Made by a program: the position numbers and the translations under genes. Shown piece by piece: positions 1 to 7,902 of a DNA stretch of 33,784 nucleotides. Numbering within the stretch: the first letter of the stretch is position 1; every line of letters begins with the position of its first letter. This stretch comes from Leptofilum sp050292445 (GTDB taxonomy: Bacteria; Chloroflexota; Anaerolineae; Promineifilales; Promineifilaceae). A model generated the notes under the pieces. That model was not told the DNA's origin. It worked only from the letters and a program-made list of their open reading frames with translations, and did no database searches. The stretch spans positions 1-33,784 of the forward strand of contig JBNKLQ010000028.1 of the NCBI GenBank assembly GCA_050292445.1. The letters run 5' to 3'.

Positions 1-321
1 GAGCTGACTGGCGATTACATTCCGCTGGAAGCCAATTTGTGGGCAGACGTGTCATTTAACAAAGGCTGCTATATCGGTCAGGAGATCATTGCCCGCATGG
101 AAAGCCGGGGCAAGCTGGCCAAGAAGCTGGTTCAGCTCACAGCAAATGAACCGCTAGAGCCAGGCAGCACACTTCAGGTTGAGGGCAAAAATGCGGGGAC
201 GGTCACGTCTACGGCCGTTGGTCCCAACGGAACCATTGGACTGGGCTATGTGAAAACGGCCGTTTTAGAAGCGAACAAGGAACTGATTGTGGGGGATACG
301 GCCGTTAAAGTTAAACAATAA
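1..321 (+). CDS. ygfZ: YgfZ/GcvT-like folate-binding protein, C-terminal part (5' end outside window)
   Basis: The frame is open from the first base, so the gene starts upstream; 106 residues are visible. Residues 24-31 read KGCYIGQE, the K-G-C-Y-x-G-Q-E signature of the YgfZ/CAF17 branch of the aminomethyltransferase (GcvT) fold; members bind tetrahydrofolate and support repair or assembly of some Fe-S enzymes and tRNA modification. After the signature comes the short beta-rich C-terminal barrel typical of the family. The stop lies inside the 3' end of the convergent MgtC-like gene (11-base overlap). Three ACGGCCGT octamers fall in this short stretch (211, 256, 298). Family assignment is firm; the exact cellular role is inferred. 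Confidence 0.88.
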   Translation, partial: ELTGDYIPLEANLWADVSFNKGCYIGQEIIARMESRGKLAKKLVQLTANEPLEPGSTLQVEGKNAGTVTSTAVGPNGTIGLGYVKTAVLEANKELIVGDTAVKVKQ

Positions 322-1573
322 ACGCCAACGTTGTCCCCGTAGCCAAAATCAGCAAAAAGCCCGGTAGCAGCGCCCGTCGCAAATCAGCCGAGCCACCGCT
401 GAGTACAATACCCCCCTTCACCACCGTGTTAGACATGGTCGCCAGCACAATTGCCCGTGAAGCCGTGGACAGCTCAAGATTACCGGTGCTGCTTAACTCT
501 GCCATCGACAACGTGATGGCGTCCACATCTGCCAGACCAGATAACACGCTGGAAAGATAAACACCCGTATCGCCAAAATAAAATTGCCCGGCCCGGGCCA
601 CCAGCAAAATAAGCCCATACAGCAGACCAAACGTAATCGCCGGACCAAGTTCAAACGGGTTTGACACAGTGACGCCCCCCGTTTCCCCACTGCGTGGAGC
701 AAAATAGAGATAAGCGCCGTAAACCAGTCCGGCCAGTCCGGCTGCCGTGATTGGCAGCCAAACCACGCCCAGCAATGCCCGATTGGTCACCATCACCTCC
801 ACCAAGACCCGGCCAAACATGATCGTCCAGGCAATCAGAATCGCCAGGGCAAATGGTTTAGCAAGCCCGCTTTCTTTTTGGCTGCGTTGGGAGAAACTGA
901 GGGTAACGGCCGTACTAGAAACTAATCCACCCAGCAGACCCGTCAACCCAATTCCCTGCCGCGACCCCACCAGCTTAATGAGCACATACCCTAAAAAGCT
1001 AATACCAGAAATGAGTACCACCATCAGCCAGATTTTGTACGGATTCAACACATCAAACGGCGGCGGTCCAAACGATTCGTTAGGCAAAACGGGCAAAATG
1101 ATGGCCGTGATGATGGCAAACTTCAGGGTAGCCACGACGTCTTCACGCGTGAGGCGTTCAGCAAAGCCATGCAATTCCAGCTTAAATGAAAGCAGCGCCG
1201 TAGTCACCACTCCGAGAGCAACAGCCAGGGCTAGCTGGTCCCAAAAGCACAAGGCCCCGACCAGCACCACAATGAGCGCCGCCACTTCGGTGGTCATGCC
1301 TACATCGCCGCGTGAGCCAGTGATGAAGTAAGCGGCCGTAATTAATGCCCCCAGCGGCAAAATGATACCGATAAACGCCCAGGGCAATTCCAATTGATCG
1401 GCAACGAAAGCGGCCGTACAGCCCGCCAAACTAAGCAAGGCAAAGGTGCGCACTCCGGCAAACATAGAGAGCGGCCGATCAGTCACATCATCCGAAGCAA
1501 CTTCGCGCTGTAAGCCAACGAGAATGCCGATAAAAAGAGCAACACCAAAGCGATAAAAGAGTGTGTGAACCAT
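311..1573 (-). CDS. MgtC/SapB family membrane protein with DUF4010 domain
   Basis: A 420-residue polytopic inner-membrane protein. The N-terminus carries the MgtC/SapB pattern (FIGILVGLQRE near residue 14, then DRPLSMFAGVRTFAL), and the rest is a series of hydrophobic helices matching DUF4010 (for example GLTGLLGGLVSSTAVTLSFS near the middle). Proteins of this architecture are common in bacteria and annotated as MgtC/SapB proteins, but the transported substrate or partner is unknown. The ATG at 1573 is preceded on its strand by an AAGGAAGG-like ribosome site. It converges on ygfZ with an 11-base overlap. No operon partner is evident; the restriction-modification pair upstream on the same strand differs in composition. 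Confidence 0.85.
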   Translation of the reverse strand: MVHTLFYRFGVALFIGILVGLQREVASDDVTDRPLSMFAGVRTFALLSLAGCTAAFVADQLELPWAFIGIILPLGALITAAYFITGSRGDVGMTTEVAALIVVLVGALCFWDQLALAVALGVVTTALLSFKLELHGFAERLTREDVVATLKFAIITAIILPVLPNESFGPPPFDVLNPYKIWLMVVLISGISFLGYVLIKLVGSRQGIGLTGLLGGLVSSTAVTLSFSQRSQKESGLAKPFALAILIAWTIMFGRVLVEVMVTNRALLGVVWLPITAAGLAGLVYGAYLYFAPRSGETGGVTVSNPFELGPAITFGLLYGLILLVARAGQFYFGDTGVYLSSVLSGLADVDAITLSMAELSSTGNLELSTASRAIVLATMSNTVVKGGIVLSGGSADLRRALLPGFLLILATGTTLAFIV

Positions 1574-1695
1574 GGCCTTCCTTTTCTGCCTATGAGAAAT
1601 AAAACGGCCGTTGCAGTCTCTGGCAAGGAACTATTACTTGTGGAGGATACGGCCGTTTCATTAAGAGAATAGTGCAAAATTTATCCCGCGCTTAT

Positions 1696-2268
1696 CTATG
1701 CGGCAAGGCCAAGAATCAATACAGGAATATCAATGTTAGATACACCCCGATGCTCTAAATCCCACACAAATTGTTCAAAATAAGAAACACCGGACGACAT
1801 TTCAGACGCCAATTCTTTCAGAGGTACAATTTCAATCCCCGCATCAATAAATCCTTCATTGTGGAATATTGTCATCTTGGCACACACGTTGTAAACCATA
1901 AAAGCGTACTTACCGAATTGAACTTCGACACCTAAACGGTTTTTAACAAAGTCGATTTCTCTAAAAGCATTCTGAGGCACAGCGGGCGGAGAGTAATCAG
2001 GCGTATAAAAATCTGTTGGATAATCACATTGGACGCGTGTATTTGCTTCCCATCCTCTTGCTATAAACTCACTTTTATACGATTTGTTTAACGCACTGGG
2101 CCGAAAAAGAAGCTTGCCCGGCATCGTCTTTTCTTCGCTGATTTTTGTTTTATGTATACTTGCATTTACGGATTCAATTACCTCGATAACTTCTGCCAGT
2201 TCTTCAGCATAATCAGCTTCGATAATTTCCTGGCCATTATTGAACGAATATATTCCACCAACTATCAT
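1696..2268 (-). CDS. BglII/BstYI-like type II restriction endonuclease
   Basis: 190 residues. The core reads EIDFVKNRLG followed by VEVQFGKY: D106, E115 and Q117 have the same spacing as the BglII active site D84-E93-Q95, in which glutamine replaces the usual lysine of PD-(D/E)XK nucleases. Downstream GIEIVP and EMSSGVSYFEQ blocks also fit this family. The start ATG overlaps the stop of the methyltransferase gene (ATGA), so the two are probably co-translated, with the methyltransferase made first. By family, the target may be A^GATCT or R^GATCY, but specificity cannot be read from sequence. The gene is visibly AT-richer than its neighbours and lacks the ACGGCCGT octamer. Confidence 0.85.
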   Translation of the reverse strand: MIVGGIYSFNNGQEIIEADYAEELAEVIEVIESVNASIHKTKISEEKTMPGKLLFRPSALNKSYKSEFIARGWEANTRVQCDYPTDFYTPDYSPPAVPQNAFREIDFVKNRLGVEVQFGKYAFMVYNVCAKMTIFHNEGFIDAGIEIVPLKELASEMSSGVSYFEQFVWDLEHRGVSNIDIPVLILGLAA

Positions 2269-3251
2269 TCGTAATCCTCACGTTGCTCAAGTAATCTTTG
2301 CTGTTTAGCACTATCCCATTCAGGTGGTACCTGTGACACTTTCTCTTTTCCTGTTGGTTTATAAACTGGCTTTCCGAGGGGCCTAATTCGCAATGTCCCA
2401 TTAAAAAACGAGCTAATCCGCTCTTGAGCAATTGTTACATAACTTGCTTCTTGTTCACTGCCAAATGCTTTTCGCCCATGCTTAACAGCTGCAATTAAGG
2501 CTGAGCCAACACCAGCATACGGATCGAAAACAGCATCATCCTCGTTGGTTAAGGCAAGTACACATCGCTCAACCAATTCAACAGGAAATTGACACGGATG
2601 AATTGTCTTTTCTGGGTGATTCGACTTTACATTTGGAATATCCCAAAAGCCCTCTTCCCATTCCTCACAAATCTTCTGCCAGACATCAGAAGGGTTTTTT
2701 CCTTTGGGATTACCAGAAGGTTTTCCTTTGTTAGGGCCTTTATAATGCCTCTTTCCTGGATATTTTGAGGGCACGCGAACTGGATCAAGATTAAAAGTGT
2801 AACTATCAGATTTTGTAAACCATAGCAATGTTTCATATCTGCCTGAAAATCGTTTTTTTGTGTGTAAACCATGACCAAAATGCCAAATCAATCGGTTACG
2901 CAAACGGTATCCTTGGCTTTTAAAAATTGGGTAATAGTAGATATCTAAAGGGAAAACTTCACCTTTGTTAACGTAGTTACCCACCTGCCAACAAAGGCTG
3001 CCTTCAGGGTGTAAAATGCGATGTAGCTTATGAATTATTTTTTCTTGAAAGGCTAAATATTTCTCGATAGAAACTTCATTTTCATACTCCTTGCCCAAAT
3101 TATAAGGTGGGGAAGTAATGATAAGTTTTACGGATGCGTCTGGTAGTTCCTGAATAAAATCATCTACATCCCCATTAAACATTACAATGTCTGCATCCTT
3201 GTTAAATTCAGAAGCAATTGTTTTAGTCTGCCCAAACAAGCCATATTCCAT
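2265..3251 (-). CDS. Type II DNA methyltransferase, beta class, probably N4-cytosine
   Basis: 328 residues. Motif IV is TSPPYN at 46-51; the SPPY form is typical of N4-cytosine enzymes (N6-adenine enzymes mostly have DPPY/NPPY). The AdoMet-binding motif FDPYAGVGS lies at 242-250, after motif IV, which defines the beta-class order IV...I. The region between holds the target-recognition part (about 150-215, Lys/Gly/Pro-rich). It protects the target cut by the overlapping BglII-like nuclease. The ATG at 3251 follows an AAAGGA ribosome site. No C-protein gene is visible. AT-rich composition and absence of the local octamer suggest horizontal acquisition of the pair. Confidence 0.92.
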   Translation of the reverse strand: MEYGLFGQTKTIASEFNKDADIVMFNGDVDDFIQELPDASVKLIITSPPYNLGKEYENEVSIEKYLAFQEKIIHKLHRILHPEGSLCWQVGNYVNKGEVFPLDIYYYPIFKSQGYRLRNRLIWHFGHGLHTKKRFSGRYETLLWFTKSDSYTFNLDPVRVPSKYPGKRHYKGPNKGKPSGNPKGKNPSDVWQKICEEWEEGFWDIPNVKSNHPEKTIHPCQFPVELVERCVLALTNEDDAVFDPYAGVGSALIAAVKHGRKAFGSEQEASYVTIAQERISSFFNGTLRIRPLGKPVYKPTGKEKVSQVPPEWDSAKQQRLLEQREDYE

Positions 3252-3359
3252 TTGTCAATTTCCTTTAACTCATTACTAAATTCACTTTGATTTTAGCACG
3301 CATGTTTGTATTTGGCGCAAGAGGCAAAGCTTTTTGATGAACCTCAAGTAGATATTAGA

Positions 3360-5174
3360 TCAAATACGGCCGAATTCCCTTGCCAGCTGGGCCACCGAGA
3401 GATAAATAAAGGTTGGTTTGCCCTGCGGATCAGTGAACGGATCGGTGCATTTTTCCAGGTTGTGGATGAGCTGCTGCATTTGCGCCTGCGTTAACGATTG
3501 GCCGGGACGCAGGGAGATGGTTTGGCAAACGGCCGTAACCAACCCTGCCTCTTCCACGACCCCTTTACTTTGCTCCAATTCGGTCACCACAGCTACCAAC
3601 AACCGGGCCGGATCACAGCTGGCGGCAATTTTGGGTACGGCCCGCACCATAAACGTATTGGGGCCAAACGCTTCTACCTGTAAACCCACGCGGGCGACGG
3701 CTTCCTCAAAGCGACTGAGTAGTTCAGCTTGAGAGGGAGAGAGGGTTACTGCCGTTCCCGTGGAAAGTGTCTGCATCGTCACCTTATCTTCAGCCCATTC
3801 CGCTTGCAGCTGTTCATGCAGCACCCGCTGATGTGCCGCCTCCTGGTCGATCAAAAACAACCCTTCCGGCCCTTCGGTGATGATGTAAGAAGCGCCCACC
3901 TGCCCCACCACGCGCATAATCGGTAGTTGAGAGTCGCTGGACACCTCTGTGTGGGAGGCAGCCATGGATTCCCCATTCTCATCTGGCGCATCGACGCCAT
4001 CCAGCCAACCCAAGGCCAAATCGGCCTGCTCGCCACCGGAGGCAAACGCCTCCTGGTTGAGCGCCCCCATCCAGCCAGGACTGCTGCCCGGCTCATTGCT
4101 GCCCAACGCCCAGGCCGACATCTGCCGCGTGGGCGCATCGGCCACTAGGGTTTGACGCACGGCGCGCTGCACCGTGCCAAACGGCGCTTTGCCCTGGCGG
4201 AAACGCACCTCCGTTTTGGTCGGATGCACATTCACATCCACATCTTCTGGTGGCAGCTGCATAAAAATAAGCCCCAGCGGATACCGTCCCGAGGGCAACA
4301 GGGTGTGATACGCTTGAATAACGGCGTAGGTAAGCTGGGTATCTTTGATCCAACGGCCGTTGACAAACAAAGTAATCTGCCCCCGGTTGGCAAAATGCAC
4401 GCCGGGTGGACCAACAAATCCGGTAACCTCGATATGCGAGTGGCGGGTGGCGAGTGGCGAGTGATCAGAAGATTCTTCACCTTCAATCTCCAATCTCCAA
4501 TCTCCAATCTCTAATAGCTGCCTGGCAATTTCCGGCCCATAAATGGCCACCAACACATCCCGCACCTGGCCGCTGCCGCTGCTTTGGAAGGTGATACGGC
4601 CGTTGTGCGTCAATCGGAAGCGAATCTGCGGATAAGCCAGCGCATAGCGGGTAACAAACTCGTCGATGAGGCGTTTTTCGGTTGCGGCCGTTTTGAGGAA
4701 TTTCAGGCGGGCAGGCACGTTGTAAAAAAGATTCTCCACGGCGATAACGGTGCCTTGCGGTGCCCCCACCGTCTCCCGATTCTCAACCACGCCCCCAGCC
4801 AGCACCAGCCGGGTTCCAGAAGCTTCCCCTGTGGCACGGGAGACAATCGTCACCTGGCTCACAGCCGAAATGGCGGCCAGCGCCTCACCGCGAAAGCCCA
4901 AGGTGCGGATGGCGTTCAAATCATCAATGGTTTGCAGCTTGGAGGTGGCATGACGCAAAAAAGCGGTTGCCACCTCGTCGGCGGCAATCCCCTGGCCATT
5001 GTCGGCAATCTGGATACTTTCCCGCCCGCCCTGGCGCACATCGATATTGATGGTGGTGGCCCCGGCGTCGATAGCGTTTTCCACCAATTCTTTAACCACG
5101 GAAGACGGCCGTTCTACCACTTCTCCCGCAGCAATTTGGGAGGCAAGCTGGTCAGATAAAAGATGAATCTTCAT
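3360..5174 (-). CDS. mutL: DNA mismatch repair protein MutL
   Basis: 604 residues from the ATG at 5174 (MKIHLLSDQLASQIAAGEVV), the conserved MutL start; an in-frame extension to 5258 has no family counterpart. The GHKL ATPase motifs are present: ELVENAIDAGA (E and N for Mg-ATP), DNGQGI, TLGFRGEAL. A linker at about 370-420 leads to the C-terminal dimerisation domain. There the endonuclease motif DQHA(X)2E(X)4E reads DQEAAHQRVLHE (about 440), the ACH block reads VCQ, and CPHGRP reads DPQGKP (about 580), so most metal ligands are changed. Residues about 220-247 are an extra segment encoded by an intergenic-type repeat. It lies downstream of the Nudix gene on the same strand. Confidence 0.95.
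   Translation of the reverse strand: MKIHLLSDQLASQIAAGEVVERPSSVVKELVENAIDAGATTINIDVRQGGRESIQIADNGQGIAADEVATAFLRHATSKLQTIDDLNAIRTLGFRGEALAAISAVSQVTIVSRATGEASGTRLVLAGGVVENRETVGAPQGTVIAVENLFYNVPARLKFLKTAATEKRLIDEFVTRYALAYPQIRFRLTHNGRITFQSSGSGQVRDVLVAIYGPEIARQLLEIGDWRLEIEGEESSDHSPLATRHSHIEVTGFVGPPGVHFANRGQITLFVNGRWIKDTQLTYAVIQAYHTLLPSGRYPLGLIFMQLPPEDVDVNVHPTKTEVRFRQGKAPFGTVQRAVRQTLVADAPTRQMSAWALGSNEPGSSPGWMGALNQEAFASGGEQADLALGWLDGVDAPDENGESMAASHTEVSSDSQLPIMRVVGQVGASYIITEGPEGLFLIDQEAAHQRVLHEQLQAEWAEDKVTMQTLSTGTAVTLSPSQAELLSRFEEAVARVGLQVEAFGPNTFMVRAVPKIAASCDPARLLVAVVTELEQSKGVVEEAGLVTAVCQTISLRPGQSLTQAQMQQLIHNLEKCTDPFTDPQGKPTFIYLSVAQLAREFGRI
4437..4515. repeat. Intergenic-type low-complexity repeat inserted in frame in mutL
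   Basis: Two runs are visible: GTGGCGAGTGGCGAGTG-like units (4440-4463) and ATCTCCA units repeated three to four times (4486-4513). The second matches the ATCTCCA-rich inverted repeat in the intergenic region at 24533-24600. Read as protein they give GDWRLEIEGEE and SPLATRHSH, absent from ordinary MutL, where a short linker joins the strands before the SGFV-type segment. The length keeps the mutL frame. Confidence 0.7.
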
Positions 5175-5236
5175 GGCGGCAATTGTACCACAGCGACCCA
5201 CATCGTTTAGAAAAAGAGAATGGTACGCAGATTTAC

Positions 5237-5285
5237 CTGATTGCCCTGATTTGATCATTTCTATCAGATAGATCAGGGTAATCAG
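5237..5285. repeat. Imperfect inverted repeat between mutL and the Nudix gene
   Basis: Arms CTGATTGCCCTGAT (5237-5250) and ATCAGGGTAATCAG (5272-5285) pair over 14 bases with one mismatch, around a 21-base centre. It sits between the Nudix stop (5309) and the mutL start (5174). It could form a stem in the transcript but no T-run follows on either strand, so a terminator role is unsupported. Confidence 0.65.
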
Positions 5286-5308
5286 CGTCCTGTTATTTAA
5301 TTGAACTT

Positions 5309-5830
5309 TTAGCCAGTGGCTAGTTTGGCTTTAAGCTGGTCAATGGCGACGCGGGTGGAGGTGAAGGCGATTTCGGGTAGATCGTCCGGGGCAAAGAAGG
5401 CGGCGGCATCGGCGTCATCGCCAGCTTGCAGGGTGCCGCCTAGCAGCCGCGCCTTGTACATGATGAAGATCGAGGCGCCGCCTTGCCCCGGTGGATTGTG
5501 GTAAACGCCAATCAGCGACTCAATAGCTACCTCCAGATTGGTTTCTTCAAGGGCCTCGCGTACGGCCGTTTCCGCTGGATTCTCCCCCTGATCCAAAAAG
5601 CCCGCCGGGATGCTCCACTTGCCAATTTCCGGGTGCATCGTACGGCGCACCAGCAAAATCTTGCCCTCATGCACCACAAAAACACCCACGCCAACCTTAG
5701 GATCGGTGAAATGGATGAAGCTACAGTTAGGGCACACCCGACGCGGTTTGTCGCCTACTGGCCTTGTTTCCATCGGTGTAGCGCAGCGGCTGCAAAATTT
5801 TACGGCTTCAGGGGCAGAAGAGAGTGTCAT
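5309..5830 (-). CDS. Nudix hydrolase with N-terminal zinc ribbon
   Basis: 173 residues. Cysteine pairs C13/C16 and C33/C36 form a zinc ribbon, as in NudC-like and related stand-alone Nudix proteins. The Nudix box at 77-99 (G-x5-E-x7-REALEE-x-NL) is complete, with the metal-binding glutamates in place. Such enzymes hydrolyse nucleoside diphosphate-linked compounds; the substrate (ADP-ribose, NADH or others) cannot be told, and the SQPWPFPxS signature of NADH pyrophosphatases is not seen. The ATG at 5830 lacks a clear ribosome site; a 28-base perfect palindrome lies just upstream. It lies between the anti-sigma gene and mutL on the same strand. Confidence 0.9.
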   Translation of the reverse strand: MTLSSAPEAVKFCSRCATPMETRPVGDKPRRVCPNCSFIHFTDPKVGVGVFVVHEGKILLVRRTMHPEIGKWSIPAGFLDQGENPAETAVREALEETNLEVAIESLIGVYHNPPGQGGASIFIMYKARLLGGTLQAGDDADAAAFFAPDDLPEIAFTSTRVAIDQLKAKLATG

Positions 5831-5840
5831 GTGAAGTACC

Positions 5841-5868
5841 GTAGGGGCGATTCGCGAATCGCCCCTAC
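5841..5868. repeat. 28-base perfect palindrome
   Basis: GTAGGGGCGATTCG is followed directly by its reverse complement, making a perfect 14+14 palindrome. It lies in the 45-base gap between the anti-sigma stop (5876) and the Nudix ATG (5830). No T-run follows on either strand, so it resembles a mobile REP-like element or mRNA-processing site rather than a terminator. Confidence 0.85.
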
Positions 5869-5875
5869 AAATTCA

Positions 5876-6880
5876 TTATCGTTGTCTGTAGGCGTAGAAG
5901 GTAAGGCCAGCCAGCAGGAGCAGCAGCACGCCCAGCCCAATTTGCAAGAGCAGCAGGGGGCTAAACGGCCGTCCACTTTCTTCAGTCAGATCGGCTGTTG
6001 TCTCTACAGATTCTGCTTCGCCTGCTGTTTCTGGTACGTCGGCCACCACCTCGTTGGCCGTGTCATCACTCTCCAGTTGATCTATATCGCGGTCTGGCAG
6101 CGGCGTAGGCGGCGTCACGCGGGGCAGCGTGGAAATGGTCGGCGTGGGCGAGATGGTCGGCGTTGGCTGGACGATTGGTTCGGCAACAGTTGCCCCATCT
6201 TCGGCCGTGTCGCCTTGAAGAGAATCTATTGTACTGGGAACGGCCGTGGCTTCAGGGACAGGAGGGGCCGCCTCTTCAGCAGCCATCTCCTCCTCGACCA
6301 TCTCTTCGGCTGCATCTTCAACCGCTACATCAAATGCGTCCGGTTCCTCCGCTGCAGCCTCATCCATAGCCTCTTCTGCCGCAGCTGACTCGACTACAGG
6401 TTCCTCCCCCTCATCAGCAGCTTCTTCAGCTTCAAAAGCCTGTGTTTCTGTTTCTTCTGTCATCATGCTGGTGGAATCCACCTGAGCCACATCGGCAGAT
6501 GGCGCAGACAGTGCGGCTTCACCACTACCCGTGTTGGTAAAGATGCCCGCCGCAAAGGCAAAGATCAGGAAGAACGCGGTCATGGCTGTGGCGGCACGCA
6601 GAACAGGGTAGGCTTGCACCCAGGGTTGTCGGGCAGGACGGCCGTATTTGGCCGGGTCCAAAATAAAATTACGCGGCACGTCTCGCTGCGGCAGCTGGCG
6701 CAGGCTCTGTTTGATCAGAAGAAGCTGCTCCACTTCCAGGCGCAGCGTTTCATCTTGAGCCATCTCCTGCTCAAACTGCTGCCGGGCACGGCCACGCAGC
6801 ACCTCATCCAGGTAGGCTGCTACCGTTTCTTGCCGCTTCTCCTCGGCTGATTTCGTTAGGTTCCGCAAAAAATCGAACAT
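5876..6880 (-). CDS. Probable membrane anti-sigma factor with long acidic ectodomain
   Basis: 334 residues from the ATG at 6880 (MFDFLRNLTKSAEEK); an upstream in-frame extension lies inside a repeat and is rejected. Residues 1-90 are soluble and charged (ETVAAYLDEVLRGRARQQFEQEMAQDE), resembling the sigma-binding part of anti-sigma factors though without a zinc-finger HxxxCxxC. A membrane helix spans about 92-112, followed by about 190 residues rich in Glu, Ala, Pro and Thr, and a second helix near the C-terminus (about 308-330, then YAYRQR). It lies 116 bases downstream of an ECF sigma gene on the same strand, the usual sigma/anti-sigma order. Function is inferred from that context and topology. 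Confidence 0.72.
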   Translation of the reverse strand: MFDFLRNLTKSAEEKRQETVAAYLDEVLRGRARQQFEQEMAQDETLRLEVEQLLLIKQSLRQLPQRDVPRNFILDPAKYGRPARQPWVQAYPVLRAATAMTAFFLIFAFAAGIFTNTGSGEAALSAPSADVAQVDSTSMMTEETETQAFEAEEAADEGEEPVVESAAAEEAMDEAAAEEPDAFDVAVEDAAEEMVEEEMAAEEAAPPVPEATAVPSTIDSLQGDTAEDGATVAEPIVQPTPTISPTPTISTLPRVTPPTPLPDRDIDQLESDDTANEVVADVPETAGEAESVETTADLTEESGRPFSPLLLLQIGLGVLLLLLAGLTFYAYRQR

Positions 6881-6888
6881 GTCTCTTC

Positions 6889-6963
6889 GAGTTGCAAGTG
6901 GGCAAGTCTGCAAGTAGCAAGTGATTTTCGTCCACCTGCGACCTTGCAACCTGCAACTTGCAT
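6889..6963. repeat. GTTGCAAGT-type intergenic inverted repeat, copy 1
   Basis: The element begins GAGTTGCAAGTG and ends ACCTTGCAACCTGCAACTTG, so its ends are complementary. A close relative lies at 17946-18012 after the ABC ATPase gene, sharing GAGTTGCAAGTG, GCAAGTAGCA and CTTGCAACCTGC. It fills most of the gap between the sigma and anti-sigma genes. Confidence 0.75.
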
Positions 6964-6996
6964 ACTAATTCATCAAATTAAGCATAACGTAGATCG

Positions 6997-7590
6997 TTAC
7001 TCATCCTGTAAACGATAATTGGCTGGTAAAAGTTCCTTAAACCCTTGCAAACAGTCACGCAGCTTGGATCGCGCGCGGCTGACACGCGATTTTACTGTCC
7101 CCAGCGACACCTCAGTAATGTCAGCAATGGCGTTGTAATCGTACCCTTCTACGTCGCAGAGAACGGCCGTTACCCGCTGATCATCCGGCAAACTCTGCAA
7201 ACAATCCTCGATGGCCTCAATCAGTTCCATCTGCTGTTGTCGCTTCTCTGGCCCAATAGCCGGATCGCGCAAAAAGGCAAATGATTCCTGATTGTCATCG
7301 GTAATTCTTTCTAAGGAGGATTGGGGACGGCGCTTGCGGCGGCGCAGCTCATCATAGCAGCCGTTGGTGGTGATGCGCAGCAGCCACGCCTTGAAATTGC
7401 CGCCGTGAAACTTGTTTAGCGATTTGTAAGCGGAGATGAACGCTTCTTGGGCCGCATCCTCGGCCGACTGTGGATCACCCATAATGCGATAGGCGACGTT
7501 GTACACAACCTGCTGGTAGTGCAAAACAAGCGTGTTATACGCTTGCACATCTCCTTTTTGGGCCTGCGCTATGAGGGCAACTTCATCCAT
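6997..7590 (-). CDS. ECF-type RNA polymerase sigma factor
   Basis: 197 residues. Region 2 is clear (LHYQQVVYNVAYRIMGDPQSAEDAAQEAFISAYK then GNFKAWLLRITTN), binding RNA polymerase and the -10 element; region 4 has LPDDQRVTAVLCDVEGYDYNAIAD and a helix-turn-helix ending GTVKSRVSRARSKL. There is no region 3, as in ECF (group 4) factors. The ATG at 7590 has no evident ribosome site. It is followed by the membrane anti-sigma gene, which suggests control by an envelope signal. The C-terminal tail LLPANYRL is a small extension after region 4. The regulon is unknown. Confidence 0.94.
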   Translation of the reverse strand: MDEVALIAQAQKGDVQAYNTLVLHYQQVVYNVAYRIMGDPQSAEDAAQEAFISAYKSLNKFHGGNFKAWLLRITTNGCYDELRRRKRRPQSSLERITDDNQESFAFLRDPAIGPEKRQQQMELIEAIEDCLQSLPDDQRVTAVLCDVEGYDYNAIADITEVSLGTVKSRVSRARSKLRDCLQGFKELLPANYRLQDE

Positions 7591-7707
7591 TTAATTAAAT
7601 GATAAAAATGGCGAAAGAGTAAAAAGTAGAAACTTACTTTTCACTCTCCCCATCATTATTGACAGAAAAAAAACCATGAACTATACTCCCGCACGTCCAA
7701 AAAACTG

Positions 7708-7789
7708 GCCGAAGTGGCGGAACTGGCAGACGCGCACGACTCAAACTCGTGTTCCTTCGGGAGTGTGGGTTCGATTCCCACCTTCGGCA
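7708..7789 (+). tRNA. tRNA-Leu (CAA)
   Basis: The acceptor arms GCCGAAG (7708-7714) and CTTCGGC (7782-7788) pair fully, followed by discriminator A7789. The anticodon stem CACGA/TCGTG (7735-7739/7747-7751) encloses loop CTCAAAC with anticodon CAA (7742-7744), reading UUG. The long variable arm (about 7752-7764) and the T arm GTGGG-TTCGATT-CCCAC (7765-7781) are typical of class II tRNA-Leu. CCA is not encoded. A GC-rich hairpin (AGCCCC/GGGGCT, about 7842-7858) and a T-run (7892-7900) lie downstream. Confidence 0.96.
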
Positions 7790-7902
7790 TTAACCAACAA
7801 GTTACGCTTGATGGTTTTTCCAGCAAAGTCGCTGGATTATAAGCCCCGCTAGGGGGCTGGGCAAATACAAAGGGTTGCTCGGTAGCGGGTAGCTCTTTTT
7901 TT

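Noticed and set aside
1483..1677. 64-residue minus-strand frame overlapping the start of the MgtC-like gene
   Set aside because: It overlaps a solid start in another frame and lies across two octamers; nothing supports translation.
4584..5159. 191-residue plus-strand open frame opposite mutL
   Set aside because: Shadow of the conserved MutL ATPase domain; no start signal and no motif.
5483..6388. 301-residue plus-strand open frame opposite the Nudix and anti-sigma genes
   Set aside because: It is antisense to two well-supported genes, has biased Arg/His/Gln composition, no ribosome site and no recognisable domain; long antisense frames are common at this GC content.
7840..7902. Terminator after tRNA-Leu
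   Set aside because: The AGCCCC/GGGGCT hairpin and the T-run at 7892-7900 are about 35 bases apart, so they do not make one standard terminator.
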